From Lacihabitans sp. LS3-19 (GTDB lineage Bacteria; Bacteroidota; Bacteroidia; Cytophagales; Spirosomataceae), in assembly GCF_024343575.1 (NCBI RefSeq), contig NZ_RJUA01000115.1, positions 1 through 64,000 on the forward strand: a stretch of DNA of 64,000 nucleotides. The letters run 5' to 3'. Below, piece by piece: positions 17,622-25,942 of this stretch (positions are counted from its first letter, which is position 1; every line of letters starts with the position of its first letter). Both the position numbers and the translations under genes were made by a program. The notes under the pieces were generated by a model. It was not told the origin of the DNA and did not search any database. It saw only the letters and a list, made by a program, of their open reading frames with translations.

Positions 17622-17657
17622 CCTCTCTCCCTGTGGAGAAGGGATTTAGGGGTGAGG
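17622..17657. repeat. palindromic intergenic element ahead of lutC
   Basis: The stretch contains CCTCTCTCC, CTGTGGAGAAGGG and AGGGGTGAGG. The first half forms an imperfect hairpin around CTGT. Similar CCTCTCC...GGGGTGAGG elements recur in many bacterial genomes, by general knowledge. The lutC frame is open through it, so automated start calls may wrongly include it in the protein. Confidence 0.6.
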
Positions 17658-17668
17658 TTAAATTTAAT

Positions 17669-18244
17669 ATGAGCAGCAGAGATAATATACTTTCAAAAAT
17701 AAAACAAAATCAACCTGATTTGTTGCCTTTGCCTAATCTTTCGGTTTTGGGTGGAGAGCAATTTGATTTGGTCGAAAAATTCACCGAAATACTTGAAGGA
17801 ATAGGAGGGAAGGTAATACAAGTGGCTCATAATGATGAAATTAAAAAGTATATCGCAGCAAACTATCCTCCTAATGCTAGAGTGATTTCTACATTATCCG
17901 AATTTTCGGAAAACAAAGATTGGCAATTGGCTGACCCGCACACATTAAAAGACGCAGATTTTCTAATTATAAAAGGTCAATTTGCCGTTGCCGAAAATGG
18001 TGCAATTTGGCTTACTGAAACTGAAATGGGTCAAAGAGTAGCTCCTTTCATAACACAATATTTGGCCATTATTATCGACAAATCTACTATTCTACCTACC
18101 ATGCATCAGGCTTATGAGCATATTGGCTCAGTAGATTATGGCTTTGGTGTGTTTTTAGCAGGCCCTTCAAAAACCGCTGATATTGAGCAGTCACTTGTTT
18201 TAGGAGCACACGGAGCTAGAGGTTTGGTTGTATTTTTGGTATAG
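17669..18244 (+). CDS. lutC: LUD-domain lactate utilisation protein LutC/LldG
   Basis: The 191-residue LUD-domain protein starts MSSRDNILSKIKQN, the usual LutC beginning. Conserved segments include the ADFLIIKGQFAVAENGAIWL region and the C-terminal VFLAGPSKTADIEQSLVLGAHGARGL stretch. It is the third subunit of the LutABC lactate dehydrogenase. An in-frame ATG at 17633 would add 12 residues encoded by an intergenic repeat, so I reject it. It ends 3 bp from the convergent minus-strand gene, with no visible terminator hairpin in between. Confidence 0.9.
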   Translation: MSSRDNILSKIKQNQPDLLPLPNLSVLGGEQFDLVEKFTEILEGIGGKVIQVAHNDEIKKYIAANYPPNARVISTLSEFSENKDWQLADPHTLKDADFLIIKGQFAVAENGAIWLTETEMGQRVAPFITQYLAIIIDKSTILPTMHQAYEHIGSVDYGFGVFLAGPSKTADIEQSLVLGAHGARGLVVFLV

Positions 18245-18247
18245 CTT

Positions 18248-20968
18248 TTACCTTATTTCAATCACTTTTCTTTCAGAAATCACTTTCCCATTTTCATCTT
18301 TTCCAGCCAGCTCTATAATATATTCTCCTGGCATAGCCAAAACTTCAAATGAAATATAGGATTTTCCAGATTCATCGTTTTGGATATTTGGATTCCAATA
18401 GATGGTTGACCTCTGTTCTATTTGACCTATCCGATGCCCATCTTTGTTTTTTGTGGGCAAATAGAAAGATTTGGGATAAGAAAAGCCCAAAAATTTGAAA
18501 GTTTTTACATCCGTATCTTTTTTCTTGGTGATGGCTTTTGAAGGTTCGTTAAGGTAAGTTTTGGTGTAAATCACTATTAAAGATTGTGCCCCTTGAACTG
18601 TGGTAACCGGATTTTGATAGATGTCTATTTTAGCAATAGCTGATGAAGTTAAATGTTGAATATCTGATGGACTTTGAATTTCAAGGCCATCTACAATTAT
18701 GCTTGGTCTTTGTGGGGTCAGCAATCCAGGTCTATTCCACCTGATATCTAAAGTGTGTTTTTCTACATCATAAACCGTTTTGAGGTTGGGCAGTAGACTG
18801 GTTAAAGTCATCAAAACATTCGGGGCACTAGTTTTAACTATTTCATCAGGGTTAAAACTTTTACTTGGATTGCCAAATAACTTCCGTTCCTTTAGCAATT
18901 GCGGATTCTCGGTTTTTTTAGCTTTTACTTCCACTTCATCCAAAACTATCATTTTGTCAAGGTCGAAATCATAAGATTTGGGACTGTTTTTTATTCCAGT
19001 TTCTTGATATTCTGTAATATTTTTTGTCGATTTTGAGAAAATGTAATCAAATTTTGGTCTGCCAAAATCAGTTAACTCTAAATCTCTTAAAGGTTTGTTT
19101 TTCTTGTCATAACCTTTTAATGAAAGGCTAATGCTGTCAGATTGAAAAATATTTTGAAGTAAGAATTTCTCATTTTTGTCAGATTCTAAAAACTCCACAT
19201 TGCTGTAGTTGGCTCCGAAATTCCAAACAGTGGCTTCTGGTTTTTTAGGAGTTTTACCAATAAAAGCCCTTCCCGCAATTTCTACGGGAAAGATATTCTC
19301 TTTTGTTCCGTGTTGCATGATTGTTTCGTTTTCAAAAAATGACTTTGAACTGTATTCTTTCTTTACAACCGAAATGGAATAGGACTCATTAGGCTGTCCG
19401 TTTATGTCAAATGTTAAATTCTCGCCGTTTTTAAATATTGATTTTTCTAATTCAAGGATGCTTAGAGATTCATCGGAAATGCTTTCTACATTCTTCGTGA
19501 AACTTTCATTTTTATTGAGAATCTCGATTTCTGCTATTGAAGATTTACCTGAGCTTCTCATCTGATTAGTATAAGCTCTTAAGGCATATTTTCCGGCCTG
19601 GAGTGTATCGGATAAATTAAACTCTCCCCAACTTATTCCATTTTCAGAACGAAAAATTTTCGAATTTCGCAATTCACCTTTTTCATTGAACAAATCGATA
19701 TAAACTACGCCACTTTTACGCTCAGATGGCGTTTTGTATTCCTGATAGATTTTAAACCAAATGGTCTCACCTGCATAAAATCTAGACTTATTAGCATGTA
19801 TTAAAATTCTTTCGCTCGTTTCAATTGAATTTGAAGAGACAACTTCTTCGTTCTTGATTGTAGAGATAATCGGTTGCTCTTTTGACCGAAAATCTAAGGG
19901 AAGTATTCCCGAAATCTTGAGGAAATTTAGGTCGCCAGCAGGAAAAATATCGTACGGATTTAAAGCATTTCCATCTTTATCCGTCAATATAAAGTCATTT
20001 TCGGCCTGTATCCAACTTACCGAATGGCTAATGTCAGAATAAGGATTGTTATAGGGTTTTTTGTTTTTTGCATGAATTTCAAGGTTTTTTGGAATAGATA
20101 TTTTGAAAGTACCATTAGTCAAAGTGTCAATTTTAATCTCTTCTATTTTTAGCTTAACTATTGATTTGTCAAGTTCGGAGTAGAAGTAATTTCCCCTGAC
20201 TGCGTTCGAATTTTTCTTTGGTATGTAAAATTCCTGATTACCATTCTTCTGAAGAATAGATTGGAAAATAAACTTACTGCTGTATTTGAAGGCCTTTTCT
20301 CGGGATGTTTCCCACGATTGTTTTTGTTTAATGTCAGTTGGGGTTTGTTCAATGAAGAATATATTCGACACAATTCGGTAGTCGGTCCCGTCGGAGTGAA
20401 ACTCCTTTAAATCAAGAATCAATTTGTACCCCAACGCATCGTTGGTGATGATTAGCGGTACTTTTGAGGTTGCTTTAAGACCATTTTCCGTTTTGACAAA
20501 ATCAATTTCGTATGGATTTTCGATTCTGCATTTTTGTGCAAATTCGCTTGAGCCGAAAAACAGTTTTTGAAATTGCTGATATTGTTTTTGCCAGTTTTTA
20601 TCTTTTTTAGATTTAACCTCGAAGTCTCCCATCAGATTTGGGACGAGTTTTAGCTCTATCGTAATGTCGACATTAGTTTGTCCTAGCAAATTTATTTCTT
20701 TTGTAAAAGATTCATAACCAACATATCTGACCACCACCTCAAACTTTTCCAATCCAATATCATTGATTGTAAAATTTCCAGTTTCATCAGAAGTAGTAGC
20801 TTTCGTGGTATTGTTAATAATTACTGTTCCGTAGGCCAGTGGTTCTTTGGTTTCATGGTCTATTATTTTGCCTTTGATGGATTTTTGCCCAAAAACAAGT
20901 TGAGTAAAGAATAACAAAAAAATGGTGATAAGTTTCAGGTTTTTGGTATGCTGTTTTAATCTCGACAT
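18248..20968 (-). CDS. carboxypeptidase-regulatory/MG2/TonB-plug-like surface protein
   Basis: The 906-residue protein has a signal peptide (LITIFLLFFTQLVFG). A carboxypeptidase-D regulatory-like domain (about 30-105) is followed by a large middle part that includes an alpha-2-macroglobulin MG2-like segment (about 390-480; RILIHANKSRFYAGETIWFK). A TonB-receptor plug-like segment (about 730-800; PSIIVDGLEIQSPSDIQHL) comes near the end. There is no barrel of normal length after the plug, so it is not a complete TonB receptor. Such proteins are common in Bacteroidota and likely sit at the outer membrane; the role is unknown. It is convergent with lutC. Confidence 0.75.
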   Translation of the reverse strand: MSRLKQHTKNLKLITIFLLFFTQLVFGQKSIKGKIIDHETKEPLAYGTVIINNTTKATTSDETGNFTINDIGLEKFEVVVRYVGYESFTKEINLLGQTNVDITIELKLVPNLMGDFEVKSKKDKNWQKQYQQFQKLFFGSSEFAQKCRIENPYEIDFVKTENGLKATSKVPLIITNDALGYKLILDLKEFHSDGTDYRIVSNIFFIEQTPTDIKQKQSWETSREKAFKYSSKFIFQSILQKNGNQEFYIPKKNSNAVRGNYFYSELDKSIVKLKIEEIKIDTLTNGTFKISIPKNLEIHAKNKKPYNNPYSDISHSVSWIQAENDFILTDKDGNALNPYDIFPAGDLNFLKISGILPLDFRSKEQPIISTIKNEEVVSSNSIETSERILIHANKSRFYAGETIWFKIYQEYKTPSERKSGVVYIDLFNEKGELRNSKIFRSENGISWGEFNLSDTLQAGKYALRAYTNQMRSSGKSSIAEIEILNKNESFTKNVESISDESLSILELEKSIFKNGENLTFDINGQPNESYSISVVKKEYSSKSFFENETIMQHGTKENIFPVEIAGRAFIGKTPKKPEATVWNFGANYSNVEFLESDKNEKFLLQNIFQSDSISLSLKGYDKKNKPLRDLELTDFGRPKFDYIFSKSTKNITEYQETGIKNSPKSYDFDLDKMIVLDEVEVKAKKTENPQLLKERKLFGNPSKSFNPDEIVKTSAPNVLMTLTSLLPNLKTVYDVEKHTLDIRWNRPGLLTPQRPSIIVDGLEIQSPSDIQHLTSSAIAKIDIYQNPVTTVQGAQSLIVIYTKTYLNEPSKAITKKKDTDVKTFKFLGFSYPKSFYLPTKNKDGHRIGQIEQRSTIYWNPNIQNDESGKSYISFEVLAMPGEYIIELAGKDENGKVISERKVIEIR

Positions 20969-21138
20969 TTTACGGCAGTTTGAGGTGTTTTAATAGAAAT
21001 TAGCGGATTCGTAAATCTATTTTTTTTTTCAATTTCCAAGAAAAATTGGGTACTTAACTAAAAAAGAAGAGTTACCTCTGGAAATGCAAAATAAAAGTAG
21101 CTAAAATCTTTTATTTTCTAAAATCCGTTTATAATTCT

Positions 21139-21146
21139 ATATTTGT
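21139..21146 (+). promoter_or_regulatory. candidate -7 box (TATATTTG)
   Basis: TATATTTG fits TAnnTTTG and lies 15 bp before the ATG of the 75-residue gene. The -33 region reads TTTA-like rather than TTTG. Confidence 0.4.
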
Positions 21147-21161
21147 TGAAAAGTATTTTAT

Positions 21162-21389
21162 ATGAATGCATTTAGAGAATATTATGAAGGTACAGAGAAT
21201 ACCTTGGTAATAAAGATTCCGAAAGAATATCAAAAGAAAAGTTTAGAGGTGATAATTCTTCCAGTAGAGGAAATAGATTGTAAACTGCAATTAATGGCCA
21301 AAATAGATAAAATCTCAACACATGCCCAAAATAAAAGCCTAACAGAAGAGAAACTTCAAGTTATTCCTTCTGGAAAACAGTTAAATTGA
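21162..21389 (+). CDS. small hypothetical protein, antitoxin-like
   Basis: The 75-residue product contains LVIKIPKEYQKKSLEVIILPVEE, resembling the N-terminal strand-rich part of small antitoxin-like proteins in which a similar motif precedes a helical tail. No toxin gene follows; the next gene is a glycosyltransferase-like protein 42 bp away. It is a plausible real gene because of the promoter box just upstream and its codon use. A toxin-neutralising role is only a guess from the motif. Confidence 0.5.
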   Translation: MNAFREYYEGTENTLVIKIPKEYQKKSLEVIILPVEEIDCKLQLMAKIDKISTHAQNKSLTEEKLQVIPSGKQLN

Positions 21390-21431
21390 ATCTTTTAATA
21401 ATATTTCTGCAATAAAAATCTTCCAACAAGA

Positions 21432-22058
21432 TTGAAATCAGCTCTCCTCATATTCATTAAAAATCCCGAACTTGGAAAGGTGAAAACCCGACTTGCACAT
21501 ACTATTGGGGACGAAAATGCACTAAAAATTTTTAATAAATTATTGGAAAATATCCATGAAAAGACTTTGGATGTAAATGCTGATAAACTTCTGTTCTATT
21601 CCTCCATTATTAACCATAGTGACATTTGGGAGAATGATATTTTTCAGAAAAGATTACAAAATCAATCTCCAGACTTAGGTCAACGCATGCTTTCTGCTTT
21701 CGAAGAAGCCAAAGATCTTGGCTACACAAAAGCTTTGATTGTAGGCAGTGATATTTACGAAGTTTCTACAGACATTCTTGATCTCGGATTTACTCTTTTG
21801 GAAGATTCTGAAATAGTTATTGGGCCATCCAAAGATGGAGGGTATTATGCCCTTGGTTTTAATTTTGAAAGAATAAATACTATTGATTTTTTAACTCAAA
21901 TATTCCTCAATAAAACCTGGAGCCACGAAAATGTGGCAAAAGAAGCTTTAGAAATTATTCATTCATTTTCATATACTTGCAACTTTTTGCCTACGCTTAG
22001 CGACATTGATACAGAAAAAGATTTAAAAAACTTTTCGGACTTATACAATATTCTATAA
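21432..22058 (+). CDS. DUF2064 / TIGR04282-type glycosyltransferase-like protein
   Basis: The 208-residue protein has the nucleotidyl/glycosyltransferase A fold of the DUF2064 family. The start carries IFIKNPELGKVKTRLA, followed by LIVGSDIYEVSTDIL and GPSKDGGYYALGF. The start is a TTG at 21432, the only usable start codon after the in-frame stop at 21399-21401. Members are predicted to use nucleotide sugars or to be CofC-like; the substrate is unknown. It lies 42 bp after the small upstream gene. Confidence 0.8.
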   Translation: MKSALLIFIKNPELGKVKTRLAHTIGDENALKIFNKLLENIHEKTLDVNADKLLFYSSIINHSDIWENDIFQKRLQNQSPDLGQRMLSAFEEAKDLGYTKALIVGSDIYEVSTDILDLGFTLLEDSEIVIGPSKDGGYYALGFNFERINTIDFLTQIFLNKTWSHENVAKEALEIIHSFSYTCNFLPTLSDIDTEKDLKNFSDLYNIL

Positions 22059-22211
22059 AAACTAATGTTTTAGTTACAATCGAATTACTTGTTTTAACAT
22101 TGTTTTAACATTTGTTACGATAATAATTGTTAAAATTTGTAAAATCCAGACATTACATTTTTTTTCTATCAAAACCCAGACCAATTTGCAAACTAATACT
22201 CACTAATAAAA

Positions 22212-25046
22212 ATGAAAAAACTATTACTCTTTGCAATAGCTATAAGCTTTGCATTTACCACAAAAGCACAATCCTATTCCATTAAAGGCTCGCTTATTGA
22301 TTCAGAAAAAAACACTTTACCATTTACATCGGTGTTTTTGTTGACACCTGGAGACTCTGCCCTTGTAACTTTTGTGAGATCTGATGACGCTGGAAAATTC
22401 GAATTCAAAAACGTAAAAAAGGCCAATTATTTGGTAAAGGCTACTTTTGTGGGATATTTTCCATACCAAGAGTTGCACAAATACAATCCAGACGTACCGG
22501 TTTTAGACTTAGGTGTTATTGAACTTAAACCTATTCAAAAGGAACTTTTGGAGGTGGTTATCCGAACAGCCAAAGCTCCAATTAGTATTAAAGGAGACAC
22601 TGTAGAATACGATGCGAGCAAATTTAAAGTACCGCCAGGCTCTTCGGTAGAAGAATTATTGAGAAAGTTACCCGGTTTTCAGGTTGATGCCGAGGGCAAC
22701 ATGAAAGCTCAAGGTGAAACTGTCAAAAAGGTAACAGTAGACGGTAAAAGGTTCTTTGGTGACGATCCTAAATTGGCTACTAAAAACTTACCTGCCGAAG
22801 CTATAAACAAAGTTCAGGTTTTTAATGACAAAACCGATCAGTCAAAACTAACCGGTGTGGATGATGGAAAGCATGAAAAAACTGTAAATCTTGAACTGAA
22901 AGAAGAGTTTAAGAAAGGAGGCTTTGGTAAAGGCACAGTTGGAGCTGGCTCGGATAGCAGAGTAATGGCAAAAGGAAATTACAATAAGTTTGACAGTAAA
23001 AACCAGTTTGCTGTTGTGGGTTTTGGAAATAACATCAACCAAACAGGACTTTCGAATAACGACTACCAAGACTTTAAAGGCAGTCAGTCTTACAATTGGA
23101 ACGACAACGCTGACTTCGGATTCTCACAAGGGGGCATGCGGTTTATATATTTTGGTGATGATGAAGAGGAAGGTCTAGAGATACCTCAATCATGGCGACC
23201 AGGACAAGGTTTGTCGAAAAATTATGCTGGTGGCATGAACTACAACTACGACACCAAAAAGACAAAAGTAAGCTCGAATTACTTTTTTAATCAGTCTAGC
23301 CAGTCAATGAATCAGGCCACGAATTCTCAGTATTTTTTGCCAAATGGTCAGTCTTATTTCACAAAGGATTCAAGTTTTAATTCAAATTATTCTCAAAACC
23401 ATAGAGTTAGTTTTAGGTTTGAAAAAATGGTGGACTCATTGAATACCCTGATATTGAATGTAAACTCTAAAATTGGTAATCGCTCCCAGAATTCAACAAG
23501 TTTGACTGATTTTACCAACATTGGAGATGAGAAATTCAGAAACCAAGATAAATTAAATAATTATTCGGCCAATAACTTCATTTTACAAAGTGCTTTGGTT
23601 TATCGTCATAAGTTTATGAAAAAAGGTCGAAATTTTGCTTGGTCAGGATCTTACAATAAAAATTCTAATGACCAAGAAAGTGTGCAAAAAAACAATATTA
23701 ATCAATTTACAGTAGTTGGAGATAATTTCTCGATTGGAAATAGGAATTTGAATCTAAACCAAAACGTGTTGGCACCTTCGAGTAGTTATGAGCTCAAGTC
23801 TAGTTTATTGTTTATTGAACCGTTAAACAAAAAGTTTTTTTTAGAGACATTCTATAATTTCAGCGATTTAAATCAAACTGTTGATAGAGATGTTTATGAT
23901 TTGTTTTCTGACAATAAACCACGGGTGGATTCATTAAGTAGGTATTTTGAAAACCAAATTATCTATAATAGAATAGGGTCTGCTTTAAGATATTCTAACA
24001 AAGGATATAATTTGGCAATCGGTGCTGCAGCTCAACAATTCAACATTGACGGCAATTTTTATAATAATCAAAAAGGTGCTTTGATTGGCAATATTAGCAA
24101 TACTTACCAGTCACTTTTACCAAACGTGAGTGTAAATATTGACCTTAAAAACAACAAATATCTATACAGTAGTTTTGAAATTGGTGTAGCGGCTCCAAAA
24201 ATCAGAGATTTAACGCCTTTTACAGATAATAGCAATCCTTTATTTATCAGGAACGGAAACCCAGATTTATTACCTACTACCTCAAGAAGCGGAAATGTAG
24301 GTTTTAGTTTGTTCAATCCGGTATCATTTATTAATGTTTTTGCTAACCTCAATTATGCCAGCTATAAAAATCAAGTAGTTTATAATCAACAAATTGATGC
24401 AAGTTTAGTGACAACTTTAACGCCTGAGAATATTTCAGGTGGAAATAATTACGGGTATTATTTAAGTTTTGGATTTCCAATCAAAAAGACCAAGGTTTCG
24501 GCTAATTTAGATTCTTACAGTAATTTTGGCAAGAATTTAATATACATAAACAACAATCTAAATGACAATAAAAGCCAAAATTACCACTTCGGTTTTCGTC
24601 TGGATTTAACCCCAATTGATTGGTTCTCATTATTTCTTTCGGGAGGCTCTGGAATCAATTTCTCTGAGTATTCTATTGCTTCTACACAAAATCAACGTTT
24701 TACGCAAAACGACCTAAGAGCAAATATGACCATCCAGATGCCAAAGTCTATTTATTTCACGACTGATTTTAATTATACCAGCTATCAAAACAAAAAACTG
24801 GGCTTCAATCAACAACTTCCTATTTTGAATATGAGTACTTATAAGATTTTAGGCAAAGCCAAAAAGTCTGAGATACGATTCAGTATTTATGACGTGTTTA
24901 AGAAAAATGCAGGTATAAGACAATCAGCATTTCAAAACGTGATAACTTCGTCAGTTACCCAAACTTTGACACGGTATTTTATGGTAACTTATACTTACAA
25001 CATGCGTGGGGTATCGGCAAAAGTTAAAAAAAGTAGATGGGAGTAG
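22212..25046 (+). CDS. TonB-dependent receptor-like outer-membrane beta-barrel protein
   Basis: The 944-residue protein starts with a signal peptide (KLLLFAIAISFAFTTKA). A carboxypeptidase-regulatory-like domain (about 22-100) and a plug-like domain (about 115-235; VEELLRKLPGFQVDAEG, VTVDGKRFFGDDP) come next. A long beta-barrel of the OMP_b-brl_3 type runs to the C-terminus. It should reside in the outer membrane and import or sense an unknown ligand. The following GLPGLI gene, 29 bp downstream, is a frequent partner of such receptors, so the two are probably one operon. Confidence 0.85.
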   Translation: MKKLLLFAIAISFAFTTKAQSYSIKGSLIDSEKNTLPFTSVFLLTPGDSALVTFVRSDDAGKFEFKNVKKANYLVKATFVGYFPYQELHKYNPDVPVLDLGVIELKPIQKELLEVVIRTAKAPISIKGDTVEYDASKFKVPPGSSVEELLRKLPGFQVDAEGNMKAQGETVKKVTVDGKRFFGDDPKLATKNLPAEAINKVQVFNDKTDQSKLTGVDDGKHEKTVNLELKEEFKKGGFGKGTVGAGSDSRVMAKGNYNKFDSKNQFAVVGFGNNINQTGLSNNDYQDFKGSQSYNWNDNADFGFSQGGMRFIYFGDDEEEGLEIPQSWRPGQGLSKNYAGGMNYNYDTKKTKVSSNYFFNQSSQSMNQATNSQYFLPNGQSYFTKDSSFNSNYSQNHRVSFRFEKMVDSLNTLILNVNSKIGNRSQNSTSLTDFTNIGDEKFRNQDKLNNYSANNFILQSALVYRHKFMKKGRNFAWSGSYNKNSNDQESVQKNNINQFTVVGDNFSIGNRNLNLNQNVLAPSSSYELKSSLLFIEPLNKKFFLETFYNFSDLNQTVDRDVYDLFSDNKPRVDSLSRYFENQIIYNRIGSALRYSNKGYNLAIGAAAQQFNIDGNFYNNQKGALIGNISNTYQSLLPNVSVNIDLKNNKYLYSSFEIGVAAPKIRDLTPFTDNSNPLFIRNGNPDLLPTTSRSGNVGFSLFNPVSFINVFANLNYASYKNQVVYNQQIDASLVTTLTPENISGGNNYGYYLSFGFPIKKTKVSANLDSYSNFGKNLIYINNNLNDNKSQNYHFGFRLDLTPIDWFSLFLSGGSGINFSEYSIASTQNQRFTQNDLRANMTIQMPKSIYFTTDFNYTSYQNKKLGFNQQLPILNMSTYKILGKAKKSEIRFSIYDVFKKNAGIRQSAFQNVITSSVTQTLTRYFMVTYTYNMRGVSAKVKKSRWE

Positions 25047-25075
25047 TTTTAAAGTAAAATAAAAAAAATCAAAAA

Positions 25076-25822
25076 ATGAGAAATATAGTTTTAATAACAA
25101 TTTTAATAGCAACAGCAATTTCAACTTTCGCTCAAAAGTCGGCCGGACAAATAATTTATGAGCGAAAAACTGATTGGGTAAAAATCAGGAGTAAGGCCAC
25201 CTATCTGTCACAAGAAGAAAAAGACCGTATGGCCCAAACTTGGAAAAATGATACAGAGTATAAGCAAAAAATGGTTTTGGATTTTAATGATAAAACCAGT
25301 TACTATACCTTTCAAGATCAACAAGAACAATCTGAAGATGGTACTTACAGTTGGAGAAATGACGAGTATAGAATAACGAGGGATTTTGAAAACGAAAAGC
25401 TTTTGGAAATTCATGAAATGTTGGGTAAAACTTATATTCTAGAGGATAGTTTAAAAATGCCTAAATGGAAAGTTTTAAATGACATAAAGGAGGTAGCAGG
25501 GTATATTTGTATGAAAGCCAGCATGGTAGACACTGTAAAGAATCAAAAAATAATAGCTTGGTTTAGTACTGAAATTCCAGTTTCCTCAGGTCCTGAGCGA
25601 TTTTATGGTTTACCTGGAATGATTTTAGAAACGGACATAGATGAAGGTGCAATAGTGTTAACGGCCACAAGCATAATTTTTAATCCAGCACAAGAGATTC
25701 CCAAATTGCCAAAAAAATTGAAAGGGAAAAAGATAGCCTTAGCAGCGTATAATGATTCAATATATACTTATATAAAACAACAAGAATCTTTGCATAGATT
25801 TCCTTGGGGAATAAGGTACTAA
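25076..25822 (+). CDS. GLPGLI family protein
   Basis: The 248-residue secreted protein has an N-terminal signal (VLITILIATAISTFAQ) and the signature YGLPGMILETD near residue 180, the GLPGLI motif that defines this Bacteroidota family. N-terminal GQIIYERKTDW is also typical. The function is unknown; genes of this family are often next to TonB-linked barrels, as here. It is probably co-transcribed with the upstream receptor. Confidence 0.88.
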   Translation: MRNIVLITILIATAISTFAQKSAGQIIYERKTDWVKIRSKATYLSQEEKDRMAQTWKNDTEYKQKMVLDFNDKTSYYTFQDQQEQSEDGTYSWRNDEYRITRDFENEKLLEIHEMLGKTYILEDSLKMPKWKVLNDIKEVAGYICMKASMVDTVKNQKIIAWFSTEIPVSSGPERFYGLPGMILETDIDEGAIVLTATSIIFNPAQEIPKLPKKLKGKKIALAAYNDSIYTYIKQQESLHRFPWGIRY

Positions 25823-25835
25823 GGATTTTTTTTGT

Positions 25836-25869
25836 CAAACACTTGCCAGAATTAATAGGTAAGTGTTTG
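25836..25869. repeat. 12-bp-stem hairpin after GLPGLI gene
   Basis: CAAACACTTGCC (25836-25847) pairs with GGTAAGTGTTTG (25858-25869), with one G-T pair, around a 10-nt loop. The T-run lies before the hairpin and not after it on the plus strand, so it is not a classical terminator in either direction, though it may stabilise RNA ends between the convergent genes. Confidence 0.6.
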
Positions 25870-25880
25870 GCTTATCAGCC

Positions 25881-25934
25881 AAAGTTTGAGTGTCCAAAGT
25901 TTGTGTGTCCAATTTTTGTGTCCCCACAAACTTT
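25881..25934. repeat. 15-bp tandem repeats ending in a hairpin arm
   Basis: AAAGTTTGAGTGTCC, AAAGTTTGTGTGTCC and AATTTTTGTGTCCCC follow one another with a 15-bp period. ACAAACTTT follows and can pair with AAAGTTTGT of the second copy. The GTGTCCCCAC core is shared with the array at 5421-5540, but the stem bases differ and still pair (CAGTG/CACTG there, TTGTG/CACAA here). Confidence 0.75.
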
Positions 25935-25942
25935 ACCAATAT

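Noticed and set aside
25824-25869. Bidirectional intrinsic terminator between the GLPGLI gene and the polytopic membrane gene
   Set aside because: The T-tract is on the wrong side of the hairpin for the plus strand, and becomes an A-tract on the minus strand.
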